From Pseudomonas sp. FeN3W (GTDB taxonomy: Bacteria; Pseudomonadota; Gammaproteobacteria; Pseudomonadales; Pseudomonadaceae): a stretch of DNA of 64,000 bases. The translations under genes were made by a program, and so were the position numbers. The stretch spans positions 806,001 to 870,000 of the forward strand of contig CP136011.1 in the NCBI GenBank assembly GCA_030263805.2, written 5' to 3'. This document shows positions 37,332-46,140 of the stretch, piece by piece (position 1 is the stretch's first letter; each line of letters opens with the position of its first letter). Under the pieces are notes generated by a model. The model searched no databases and had not been told where the DNA came from. It saw only the letters and a program-made list of their open reading frames with translations.

Positions 37332-38639
37332 ATGAAATTCTCAATCAAAAATCTACCCACTAATTTAACTAAAGAAATTTCTAATGAAATTGCCTCACAA
37401 TTACTTAAATATTCTGCATGCGAAGAAGACAAACTTATAGAATATATTGCCGAGGCAGGCGCGCAGAGGATTCAGCAATTTTTGCTTAAGCTGGTAAGCG
37501 ATTCACCACGCCTGTGCGCCTCATGCTATACGGTCATTAGGCGTGCATGGGGAGGGGATCGACATCCACTTGGATTTGATGAAACAGCCTTACTGGTATC
37601 TGAACTCGTTTATGCTAGAAGCAAATTATCAAGCTTAGATTATCAAGAGCATTTCAACAACGCCATAATCGATCTGATTGGTGGTCTTGAAAATCCGCTG
37701 AAAAAGAATTTATTAATAGAGTCCGGACTTCATTATCGATCATATAGTCATCAGCTTAATTTTGACAGCCTTGACATTGCGATGGCAAAGCATCTAACAA
37801 CGATTGACCTAACTTCGAATAAAGCCGACCTGGCATCCATGGTTGATTTATTTAGGGAGTTGCGCCTTCCCATCTGTGTGACCGAGCTTTTCAAACAAAT
37901 ATCAAATGATTTTGATTCATGTGTCTCTGTTTATAAAATGATGCTCGACTACAGCGCATATGATGACGATTATCTTGATGCAATTTTTTGCGGACTTGGA
38001 AAAGAATCATTTTCAAGAATGCACAGTGTTTTCCTGGATGATCGGGAATATATCAATGTAACTCGAAAGCTTATAAGAAAGTATGGGTCACCCACCATTC
38101 TCTCAAGCGAAGTGGTTGATGAACTTGCAACAGCCCTACATTACGGGACTCCTGTCATAATGAGCGAGCTGCTGAGGTGTTATCATGAGGTTGATCTTCA
38201 TGATGATATTAAAGATCTGTACTTCAGTAACCTGGCATCGATCATCCGTGACAATAGAGGTCTTATACCCACAAAATTAGCGGAAGATGCAGTAATAAGG
38301 GGAGAGGGTACTCAGTTCATGAATATTCTCATAACGGATTATGCTGAGCGTAGGATTTTGAGGTGCGAGAGCATGGAGGAAAAGGCTGCTGCATTGGATA
38401 GCCTGATGATTGAAAATGATACGGCGTCTGATCAAATTTTCACGATTCAATCTCTGGTCTTAAAAGCCGTAACAGCTGGAGGTTTTGACATTCTTCCTGA
38501 TTATACAGGGCTTTCAAAGGCACAAACTATACGCAATCTTCTGCGTGCTTTAGATCAAGATTCTTTAGACCTATCAGAACTCGCCAAAAAACACCCCTCG
38601 GCCAGATCCGCGATCATCTCTGAAGGCCTAAGCTTGTGA
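37332..38639 (+). CDS. Phi-x-Phi tail-family protein, subfamily B
   Basis: 435 residues, paralogue of 36045 (shared GGDRHPLGFDETALLVSEL region). Ends ...SAIISEGLSL, nearly the same as the ...IISELSL tail of 33261 although the bodies differ, which suggests the tail evolves under its own constraint. Probably translated by coupling to 36045, since no separate ribosome-binding site is clear. Confidence 0.87.
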   Translation: MKFSIKNLPTNLTKEISNEIASQLLKYSACEEDKLIEYIAEAGAQRIQQFLLKLVSDSPRLCASCYTVIRRAWGGDRHPLGFDETALLVSELVYARSKLSSLDYQEHFNNAIIDLIGGLENPLKKNLLIESGLHYRSYSHQLNFDSLDIAMAKHLTTIDLTSNKADLASMVDLFRELRLPICVTELFKQISNDFDSCVSVYKMMLDYSAYDDDYLDAIFCGLGKESFSRMHSVFLDDREYINVTRKLIRKYGSPTILSSEVVDELATALHYGTPVIMSELLRCYHEVDLHDDIKDLYFSNLASIIRDNRGLIPTKLAEDAVIRGEGTQFMNILITDYAERRILRCESMEEKAAALDSLMIENDTASDQIFTIQSLVLKAVTAGGFDILPDYTGLSKAQTIRNLLRALDQDSLDLSELAKKHPSARSAIISEGLSL

Positions 38640-38766
38640 TTGCCCCTGGTTCTCAGAAATTTGTCAAGACCGAACCAGTGCCGCTCAAAAGATCCAGGGG
38701 CAGTGTTGACTGAATCAATTGTATGGCCGAAGATATCTGCGAACATTAAAGCGAGTAGCGGAAATC

Positions 38767-39018
38767 ATGAACGAGCACAGTCAATCACGACGCGATGATG
38801 ATTTTGATCTGGTCATGAGTCTTGGTACTGACGAGCCCGATTTCGAGTTGGAAAACAGGCTTTTTGAGCATGCGGCGTCCAAAATGAGCCTTCTGCTTGA
38901 AAAGCTTCCAGGTGGTTTCTATGTGTCACAGGCGACCCAGCACGCATGGGCCCTGTGGGTTCACAGGGCAGCCATTTCCAGCGCAGTGATCTCCGCTGCC
39001 AGGTTTACCGCGAAGTAG
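38767..39018 (+). CDS. Hypothetical protein, 83 aa
   Basis: Start MNEHSQSRR chosen; a longer reading from 38719 lacks support. Acidic first half, alanine-rich C-terminal helix. Fifteen bases before 39034, likely the same operon. No family recognised. Confidence 0.6.
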   Translation: MNEHSQSRRDDDFDLVMSLGTDEPDFELENRLFEHAASKMSLLLEKLPGGFYVSQATQHAWALWVHRAAISSAVISAARFTAK

Positions 39019-39033
39019 CCAAGGAATTTACAA

Positions 39034-39552
39034 ATGGCCGAGCAACTGAATTCCCGCAACCTTCTGACATTGATCAATGAGTTGCGCGCTGCTGCTAGCT
39101 GGACGGGCGACATTCCAGAAAAGTTTTCCAGCCTGCCCACAGCCGTGAAGGCGCATCTTGAAGTTGTGGAGGAATTGCTTACCAAAGCGGAAGAGTCTCT
39201 TCGCAAGCAGAATGAAAGCATTGAGATGTCAGTAGCGCCCAAGCCAGCGATCCTTGAAACTTTCATCGAAGAGCTGCTTGATGACAACATTCGAAACCTG
39301 GCTCGACAGAATGATCCAGAGTTTCGCGGACAGTACTACGGAGAGTGCCGTGGCTTGCTTAAAGTGTTGCGGATAGGCGAGATGCTTGATGAGCCTAGGC
39401 GTGATCAGTGGAGTGCCGATATATTCTTTGCTTCTTTGAAAGCAGCTGATCAATGCGCTGATAACAATAATCCAGCCAACTATTCCGCCATACAAGATAT
39501 AAAGTTTCAACTAGAACAGCTAGCCAACAAAGGCATTACACCACGCAAGTAG
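39034..39552 (+). CDS. Hypothetical protein, 172 aa
   Basis: AAGGAATTT ribosome-binding site. All-helical, with a likely coiled coil at residues 40-70. The segment R-G-Q-Y-Y-G-E-C-R-G-L-L-K-V-L is distinctive but not assigned to a family. Convergent with the tail-family operon at 39596-41839. Confidence 0.75.
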   Translation: MAEQLNSRNLLTLINELRAAASWTGDIPEKFSSLPTAVKAHLEVVEELLTKAEESLRKQNESIEMSVAPKPAILETFIEELLDDNIRNLARQNDPEFRGQYYGECRGLLKVLRIGEMLDEPRRDQWSADIFFASLKAADQCADNNNPANYSAIQDIKFQLEQLANKGITPRK

Positions 39553-39595
39553 GGCCTAATCAGAGCATTCTTTAATCAATGCATGATTCTAATTA

Positions 39596-40708
39596 CTAGA
39601 GCCAAAAATCAAGTTTCGCCATTTTTGTTTTCAGGATGTTTTTCTGAGCCGTAGACAGAGGTATTTTCATTTCACAGGATAGCTGCAAAGCGTTATTTTT
39701 ATCCCTACAGATTTTCATGAACGTTTTAGCGACAAAGTCTGGGTCTTCCTGCACTGTTTTTCTAAACAAGGGGTGGCCGGTGACTTCCTTCAGTCTTTCT
39801 GGCTTGTTCATCAATGCATTTGATAAATGCATAAGTGATTGCAGGTCGACTGATTCACTATAATCATCAAGAAGCTGAAGCAGTAAATCTTCCATGCAGT
39901 CTTCTGCCATGAACTTGGGCTTTGCAGACATTTTCGCCACTGCATAAAACAGCTCTTTTCCTTTAATTCCGCGAACATCTTCACCGACTGAATCCGGCAA
40001 TGTACGAATAACAAAGCTAATAAGTCTAGCCATACAGGGAAAGGTTTTTGGTGAAATCGTTTTCTTATCGAGGCCATCCAGAAGTTTTGCTATCAAATCA
40101 ATTTTTGATTGTCCATTTACCGCCCGAATTGAATCCATCAGGACATCATTGCTATACACAATGAAAGAGAGCTCTGCGTCATTCACTTTGAATAGCTCAG
40201 TAAGCTTCGTCATTAATGTGTCAATAGTTTTATCTATTTGCTGTTGAGAGCAGCCTAGATTCAAAAGATTATCGAGTATAAAATCCGTTCGCATGCCTGC
40301 GCCAAACAGGTCAATAACCATCAACCTCTCAATATACATGGAGGTCACTGGAGGCAGGGCCTCATCGTTCAAGGCATAATATGCATATAGCACAGAAGCA
40401 CAATGCATGTTTTTCTTAATGTTCTCAGCCAAGTAATCAGTGCCACGCTTTAATTCAACTCCTAGCTGCTTTATGAAATGCTTTCCATAAAAGTCGATGT
40501 ATCCCATTGGATTTTTAAGTATTTTATTTTTATAGTTTTCCTTGTACCATGCAGAAATTTCTCTGGGGAAGTAATTATAAGAATTAATTACGCCCGAAAA
40601 AAGATCATCCATGGTTACTGACGGATCTAAAGGTGAAAGCCCATTATCCAAAGCAGCACATAGCTTAGTTAATCCGTCTATGTGCTTTTCTATACAATTA
40701 TTTATCAT
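39596..40708 (-). CDS. Phi-x-Phi tail-family protein, 370 aa
   Basis: Soluble, helical, no known domain. Ends ...KMAKLDFWL. Second gene of a two-gene leftward operon, starting three bases after the stop of 40712. No obvious sequence similarity to its partner apart from the C-terminal pattern. Confidence 0.86.
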   Translation of the reverse strand: MINNCIEKHIDGLTKLCAALDNGLSPLDPSVTMDDLFSGVINSYNYFPREISAWYKENYKNKILKNPMGYIDFYGKHFIKQLGVELKRGTDYLAENIKKNMHCASVLYAYYALNDEALPPVTSMYIERLMVIDLFGAGMRTDFILDNLLNLGCSQQQIDKTIDTLMTKLTELFKVNDAELSFIVYSNDVLMDSIRAVNGQSKIDLIAKLLDGLDKKTISPKTFPCMARLISFVIRTLPDSVGEDVRGIKGKELFYAVAKMSAKPKFMAEDCMEDLLLQLLDDYSESVDLQSLMHLSNALMNKPERLKEVTGHPLFRKTVQEDPDFVAKTFMKICRDKNNALQLSCEMKIPLSTAQKNILKTKMAKLDFWL

Positions 40709-40711
40709 TAT

Positions 40712-41839
40712 TTATATACCAAATTCATGAGCAGCAAGGTGTTGCGATGCACCCTTAATCCTGAGCTCTTTCGGATCTATCCCCATTTCATCAAAATGCT
40801 CAAAAGCGCGCTTAACTACACCATGTGCTCTACAGGCATCGATATAGGCTACTGCAAAACGACTAAAACGGTCATTCGTCGACACCGCGCAATCAGATAT
40901 TAAATCGCCAATAATTTTTGTTTCTAGTTTGAAATTATCATTTACAGCATTTTGGCAAACCATCTCAATATCTAAGTCAATAAAATGGTTTACGTAAAGG
41001 GATATCGCCGCAATTATAACGGCGTTACGCTGTAGATTTGTGCTGGCGCTCTTAATAGATGCAAGCCAGGCATCAGCTGACGGGTATAGATCAGTTGATC
41101 TGTAAAAGTTATAAATTGATGTTTCATCCCAGGTCTGTATTAGAACATCATCGATTAATTTAGGATAGCCATTGAGCAATGCGTTTACCCTGAGCTTTTC
41201 TAGAACCTCATATTTAAGAATAGCCTTAGTTCCAACTTTAACGCATGCCGACTTAATAGTTCTAAAATATGACTCCATTGCATCTTCAGACAGCAAAGAG
41301 TTAGGCATTTCAATACACGCTTCTGCAAGCACATTAGAATTTCTTAAAAGCGAATGCAGAACCTCAGCGTTCAACAATTCATCGTCCAAAACGTACATCA
41401 ATTTCATGAATTCTTGAAGGTATAATTCATGTCGATTGTTTAAATAATAGACGTCAAGTTTTTGCATGAAGGAGCAAAGATCATCTCCATTGAGGAGATT
41501 AACTCGATAGCTTTCGAGCACGTAACGAAAAGTGCTTGCTTCCAGATCCGTATGTTTATACGGAATTTGGCACATTGTTCTCATCCACGGCAGGTGGACT
41601 AGAAGATCTGGCAAAAAATGCGCGACTAACGATATATCCCTCAGAAGAGGCTCGAACACACTGGTCGCAATATTCTGTTTGATGCGGCCCGTGTTAACAC
41701 CACAATCTTCTGCAATTCTACAGTTATCCTCAGCCTCTTTAAAAAGACTCCTGGCGAGCTCTAAATCAATATTACAACCGAGCTCTACAAAAGGCTGGTA
41801 AATCTCTTTTAACTTTGCAGATAAAGCTAGTGCGTTCAT
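40712..41839 (-). CDS. Phi-x-Phi tail-family protein, 375 aa
   Basis: Strong AGAGGAGAAA ribosome-binding site. Helical, no known domain. Ends ...HLAAHEFGI. First gene of the leftward pair with 39596. Downstream of the thioredoxin/64-aa gene pair on the same strand. Confidence 0.87.
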   Translation of the reverse strand: MNALALSAKLKEIYQPFVELGCNIDLELARSLFKEAEDNCRIAEDCGVNTGRIKQNIATSVFEPLLRDISLVAHFLPDLLVHLPWMRTMCQIPYKHTDLEASTFRYVLESYRVNLLNGDDLCSFMQKLDVYYLNNRHELYLQEFMKLMYVLDDELLNAEVLHSLLRNSNVLAEACIEMPNSLLSEDAMESYFRTIKSACVKVGTKAILKYEVLEKLRVNALLNGYPKLIDDVLIQTWDETSIYNFYRSTDLYPSADAWLASIKSASTNLQRNAVIIAAISLYVNHFIDLDIEMVCQNAVNDNFKLETKIIGDLISDCAVSTNDRFSRFAVAYIDACRAHGVVKRAFEHFDEMGIDPKELRIKGASQHLAAHEFGI

Positions 41840-41888
41840 ATTTTCTCCTCTAGATACATTCTAGAAGGTACGACGCACTTACCACCAG

Positions 41889-42083
41889 CTAATTCGACGG
41901 ATTCTCCCATTTCACGCGAATCACCGCTTGGTGAAGCGCGTTCTTTTTGTCTCGATACTCGATGTGCGTGAGGGTTGCCTTATTGCCACAGCGATCCTCG
42001 AAAGTGGCTTCCCATGTTCGCTCAGTCTTGCAGCCAGGCTGAGCAAAGAAGGGGATGTGTGGCGTGATTGGATGTTGCTTCAT
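41889..42083 (-). CDS. Hypothetical protein, 64 aa
   Basis: Short frame between thioredoxin and the tail-family operon with a GAGGCAG ribosome-binding site; two cysteines. Same direction as thioredoxin and 37 bases after it. No family recognised. Confidence 0.55.
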   Translation of the reverse strand: MKQHPITPHIPFFAQPGCKTERTWEATFEDRCGNKATLTHIEYRDKKNALHQAVIRVKWENPSN

Positions 42084-42120
42084 GACTGCCTCGAAGGCCG
42101 CGCTAGGCGGCCATTAAGTC

Positions 42121-42444
<324 letters not shown>

Positions 42445-42466
42445 AGCAGATCTCTTATTGAAAATA

Positions 42467-42486
42467 GCGCCATCACATAATGGCGC
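42467..42486. terminator. Terminator hairpin after recA
   Basis: GCGCCAT-CACATA-ATGGCGC followed by T-rich bases on both strands (CTTTTT rightward, TATTTT leftward). Separates recA from thioredoxin, both leftward. Confidence 0.75.
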
Positions 42487-42502
42487 CTTTTTCGATTGTA
42501 TA

Positions 42503-43960
42503 TTAATTGACAGCGGAAAGTTGAGCCAAAATTTCAGCTTTCAGCACTGGATCCGCCTCAATGTTGTCGCGAGAGACATCTCGCCCACGACCAATTGTAT
42601 TGCCTTTGTACATGATCCAGGCGTGTTTCTGTTCAAGAATACCCTGCTCCAGTGCGCGCTCGAACCAGGAGGAAGATGCCAACTGCTGGCTCACATTGAT
42701 GGTTTGCTCTGGTGCTTTCGAGACTGCCGCCCCGATTTCTCGGCTGACAATTTCACCACGAGCGACGCTATCTCCTGAGCCAGCCATTCGTTGCGGACTG
42801 GCTTCTGCGCTTAACGGGCGCTCTGTAGCAGGGCTCTCACCAACTTCGATCCGAGATTGAGATCGAGCAGGGACAAACTGAGGCGATGCCTGAGCTGACT
42901 TGAAAGCCGGGGAAGCGGATGGTGCCGCAGTAGGCGAAGACTCAACTGCAACAGGCGCAGGGCTGCGCGAAGGAAGCAGTTTGCTGCGAAGCGAGGCCTC
43001 GATGGATTGAGCGGCTGATGGGTTCTCACGCAGGAAGCTCTTGACGTTGTTCTTGCCCTGGCCAACCTTTTCGCCGTTGTACGAATACCAGGCGCCGGCT
43101 TTTTCGATAATGCCGTGGGTAACGCCCAGGTCGATCAACTCGCCCAGCTTGCAAATGCCTTCACCATAGAGGATCTGGAATTCAGCCTCACGGAAAGGCG
43201 GAGCAACCTTGTTCTTGATGACTTTGACACGGGTTTCATTACCAATGACATTGTCACCCTCTTTCACGGCGCCCGTACGACGGATGTCCAATCGAACAGA
43301 TGCGTAAAACTTCAACGCATTGCCACCTGTGGTGGTCTCCGGGCTTCCGAACATCACGCCGATCTTCATTCGGATCTGGTTAATGAAAATGGCAAGGCAA
43401 TTGCTTTCCTTGATGTTGCCGGTAATCTTGCGCAGGGCCTGGCTCATAAGTCTCGCCTGGACGCCAATGTGCGAATCACCCATTTCGCCTTCAATCTCTG
43501 CTTTTGGAACCAAAGCGGCAACCGAGTCGATGATCAATACATCAACAGCGCGCGAGCGTACCAACATGTCCGCAATTTCCAGCGCCTGCTCACCGGTATC
43601 TGGCTGAGAGACGAGCAGATCATCCACGATCACACCGAGCTTGGCAGCATAGTCAGGGTCAAGCGCATGTTCCGCGTCAATGAACGCACAGGTCTTGCCT
43701 TCCTTTTGCGCCTGAGCAATGACGGAGAGGGTAAGGGTCGTCTTGCCCGACGATTCAGGCCCAAAGATCTCAACGATGCGCCCGCGTGGAAGTCCGCCGA
43801 TGCCCAGAGCAATGTCCAGATTCAGAGAACCGGTAGAAATCGAAGGGATTGGCTCGCGAGGTGAATCACCCAGGCGCATGACCGCGCCTTTTCCAAATTG
43901 ACGCTCGATTTGTGAAAGCGCTGCACTGAGCGCTTGCTGCTTGTTAGCCTGAATAGACAT
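42503..43960 (-). CDS. recA: RecA recombinase with duplicated C-terminal domain
   Basis: 485 residues against about 350 for normal RecA. Residues 1-329 are a full RecA: Walker A GPESSGKT (67-74), the FIDAEHALDP and LIIDSVAALVPKAE blocks, and C-terminal domain GAWYSYNGEKVGQGKNN. A Ser/Ala/Pro-rich linker (about 330-428) is followed by residues 429-485, which repeat the C-terminal domain: LEQGILEQKHAWIMYKG and GRGRDVSRDN. Mediates strand exchange and probably the SOS response. Transcribed from a palindromic promoter, divergent from the sigma gene. Confidence 0.95.
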   Translation of the reverse strand: MSIQANKQQALSAALSQIERQFGKGAVMRLGDSPREPIPSISTGSLNLDIALGIGGLPRGRIVEIFGPESSGKTTLTLSVIAQAQKEGKTCAFIDAEHALDPDYAAKLGVIVDDLLVSQPDTGEQALEIADMLVRSRAVDVLIIDSVAALVPKAEIEGEMGDSHIGVQARLMSQALRKITGNIKESNCLAIFINQIRMKIGVMFGSPETTTGGNALKFYASVRLDIRRTGAVKEGDNVIGNETRVKVIKNKVAPPFREAEFQILYGEGICKLGELIDLGVTHGIIEKAGAWYSYNGEKVGQGKNNVKSFLRENPSAAQSIEASLRSKLLPSRSPAPVAVESSPTAAPSASPAFKSAQASPQFVPARSQSRIEVGESPATERPLSAEASPQRMAGSGDSVARGEIVSREIGAAVSKAPEQTINVSQQLASSSWFERALEQGILEQKHAWIMYKGNTIGRGRDVSRDNIEADPVLKAEILAQLSAVN

Positions 43961-43987
43961 AGTGGGCTCCTGGTGGACAGTGCTGCA

Positions 43988-44015
43988 ATAATAGCCATTT
44001 TTGACGTTATGTCAA
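43988..44015 (-). promoter_or_regulatory. recA promoter with TTGAC-N5-GTCAA palindrome
   Basis: Reading leftward: TTGACA (44010-44015), 16-base spacer, TATTAT (43988-43993). TTGAC-GTTAT-GTCAA (44001-44015) covers the -35. No LexA box (CTG-N10-CAG) was recognised here, so recA may be controlled by whatever binds this palindrome. Confidence 0.75.
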
Positions 44016-44032
44016 TAGATAGCATTGGCGTA

Positions 44033-44060
44033 TTGACACTTTGCCAATGCTTGCTATTAT
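44033..44060 (+). promoter_or_regulatory. Promoter of the sigma-factor gene
   Basis: TTGACA (44033-44038), 16-base spacer, TATTAT (44055-44060). Start of transcription near 44067 means the upstream ATG 44063 cannot be the start codon and supports GTG 44090. Confidence 0.7.
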
Positions 44061-44089
44061 GAATGACATCAATTGGATGGATCTACACC

Positions 44090-44893
44090 GTGAACAACCT
44101 GCAAGCCTCTACCGAGCAACTTAACAACTGGGCAACCGCATACAAGGAGCACCAGGATGCGCATGCATCAGATTGCCTGATGCGAGCCTTAACGCCTCTT
44201 GTTTATAAGCACGCCAGGCGATTTGCGGGTCACGACGAACACATGCTGGAGGACATGGTTCAGGAAGGCTATATGGCTATTCTTCATGCGACCAAAACCT
44301 TCGATCATGCTAAAGGCGAGAGCTTCTTTCCATTCGCCGCAACCTGGGTCGTGCGCACTATTCAGAACTACAGCCTCAAGAACTGGCGAATGATCAGAAT
44401 CACTGATAATAATTCGGTTAAGCGCGCGTATACACGCATGTCAAAGCTTTTAGGCGATTCCACCAGCCTGTCCAATGAGCAAGCTCAGGCATTGGCGGAT
44501 GAGCTAGGGGTCGACATTCAGCACGTTCGTCTTGCTTACGGCCTTCATGCATGCAAAGAAGTGTCTGCCAACGCCCCATTAAGCGTTGAAAATGGTGCTG
44601 AAGGGTTTTGTCTCCAGGACTTGTTGGCAGATCCAGAGTCGCCCGAGCTACTGGTAGAGCAGGCTATGGAAATGAAAGAGACGCGCCGCAGGGTTGATAC
44701 CATTCTGGGTGCTTTGGCTGATCGTGAAAAAATGATCATCCAGCGTCGGATCATGGTTGAGGAAGAGGGCGACGCCTCCAAGCTAAAAGACCTTGGCGAT
44801 GAGCTTGGTGTCAGCCCTCAGCGAGTCAAGCAGCTCGAAGCCCAGGCCATCAAGAAAATGCGCGCAGTGAGTCACCTGGCAATGGCCGCTTAA
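44090..44893 (+). CDS. RpoH-like sigma70-family factor
   Basis: 267 residues from GTG 44090 (GGATGG ribosome-binding region; see promoter). Region 2: DMVQEGYMAILHATKTFD and FFPFAATWVVRTIQNYSLKNWRMIRI, as in RpoH (sigma32). Region 4: LKDLGDELGVSPQRVKQLEAQAIKKM. Directs RNA polymerase to a subset of promoters; targets on this replicon are unknown. Divergent from recA with 75 bases of promoter DNA. Confidence 0.92.
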   Translation: MNNLQASTEQLNNWATAYKEHQDAHASDCLMRALTPLVYKHARRFAGHDEHMLEDMVQEGYMAILHATKTFDHAKGESFFPFAATWVVRTIQNYSLKNWRMIRITDNNSVKRAYTRMSKLLGDSTSLSNEQAQALADELGVDIQHVRLAYGLHACKEVSANAPLSVENGAEGFCLQDLLADPESPELLVEQAMEMKETRRRVDTILGALADREKMIIQRRIMVEEEGDASKLKDLGDELGVSPQRVKQLEAQAIKKMRAVSHLAMAA

Positions 44894-44966
44894 TTCCCCT
44901 CTCCGCTGTTGGCCTCTGGGATTGCTCATGACCTATACTGCTCCTATACGAACAGTTGAGGTATCC

Positions 44967-46064
44967 ATGTCAGCACTAAGGTTTCCAAGTCAAGAATACA
45001 TTACCCCATCCCAAATCAGGCCAGATCATGTCGATGAGATCATGCGGGTTTTGAGCGGCGACGTCACCACCAAAATGATTGCGAGGATGATGCTTGTTGA
45101 CAGTAATGGTAAGTACGATCCAGCATCTCTTCTTGGGCTTGGGCTAAAAACGGATAGAGGGGATATCATCGACCAACTCTACTTTCTGGAAATCTATGTT
45201 AGTATAGGTTTCCAGAAGATGGTTAGTCAGGCAATGTCTGACTTAGATCTACGTACACAAATCATCCATAATACAAATATGCGCGATGATATCCTCAAGG
45301 GGGTATTTGTCGATTATGTAGATAACAATCTTTGCAGGGATAATCGAGGTAAGCTTTTCACAAAAACCGCGCTTACACATTACCTCAAGAATGAGGAGAA
45401 CTGTGAGCAGCTCATGTCCAGTGCGCTTATACACGGTGATGTGCAAGCTCTTGAATTGCTATTGACCCATAAATATCTTAAAAAGTACCAGTCAAAGCTG
45501 GAACTCGTAAGTTTTTGCAGTTCGAAAAAGATAACCCCTCACCCAATCCATCAAATTGAATGCCAAGAGCGCCTCACTGACTCAGCTTACCTGAGAAAAA
45601 TTTTGGCACTCGAAGGTGCTGAGCTGAAAGGATTTATCGAGAACGATCAAAGACCTGAACTTGTGATGAAACATGGAAGTCTTGTCATCGAATCACTGTT
45701 CAGATCTGGAAAATCAGTAAGAGACAAGGCACTCTCAGATTTACTGACAGCCTGGATTGCACACGGCGTTGATTGGTATGAGGGCATGGCTAATGCGTTT
45801 GGAAGCCCCCTGGACAGGGTTGATGTAGCCAACCGTGAGAAGCAGCCGCTGCGCGAAATAGCCGATTTGCTTGACAAGAAAGCTGAGAACTCCAGCCTTT
45901 GCGCACTGATTCTAAAGGCACTACCGGCTGAGCTGAAAATCGCCTATTGCACGACGCCGGCAGAGGCCAACAAGCTATACAAGGTGACAAAGGATGAATA
46001 CCTGAGACCTTACGTCAGCAAATCGCTTCTGAGGGAAGAAATTAACTCTGGATTTGACATCTGA
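44967..46064 (+). CDS. Phi-x-Phi tail-family protein, DGADWY subfamily
   Basis: 365 residues; start ATG 44967 behind TTGAGG. Third paralogue of 33261/34355, with HGVDWYEGMANAF at the conserved block. Ends ...EEINSGFDI. Immediately downstream of the sigma gene on the same strand but with its own spacing. No known domain. Confidence 0.87.
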   Translation: MSALRFPSQEYITPSQIRPDHVDEIMRVLSGDVTTKMIARMMLVDSNGKYDPASLLGLGLKTDRGDIIDQLYFLEIYVSIGFQKMVSQAMSDLDLRTQIIHNTNMRDDILKGVFVDYVDNNLCRDNRGKLFTKTALTHYLKNEENCEQLMSSALIHGDVQALELLLTHKYLKKYQSKLELVSFCSSKKITPHPIHQIECQERLTDSAYLRKILALEGAELKGFIENDQRPELVMKHGSLVIESLFRSGKSVRDKALSDLLTAWIAHGVDWYEGMANAFGSPLDRVDVANREKQPLREIADLLDKKAENSSLCALILKALPAELKIAYCTTPAEANKLYKVTKDEYLRPYVSKSLLREEINSGFDI

Positions 46065-46079
46065 TTTGATGCGGCATAA

Positions 46080-46107
46080 TTGACATTCTGCCAAAGGTGA
46101 GTATAGT
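46080..46107 (+). promoter_or_regulatory. Promoter of the AAA+ ATPase gene
   Basis: TTGACA (46080-46085), 16-base spacer, TATAGT (46102-46107); start codon 34 bases further on. Confidence 0.7.
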
Positions 46108-46140
46108 GTTCTCATCGAGGCATTCACATCAGGATCACCC

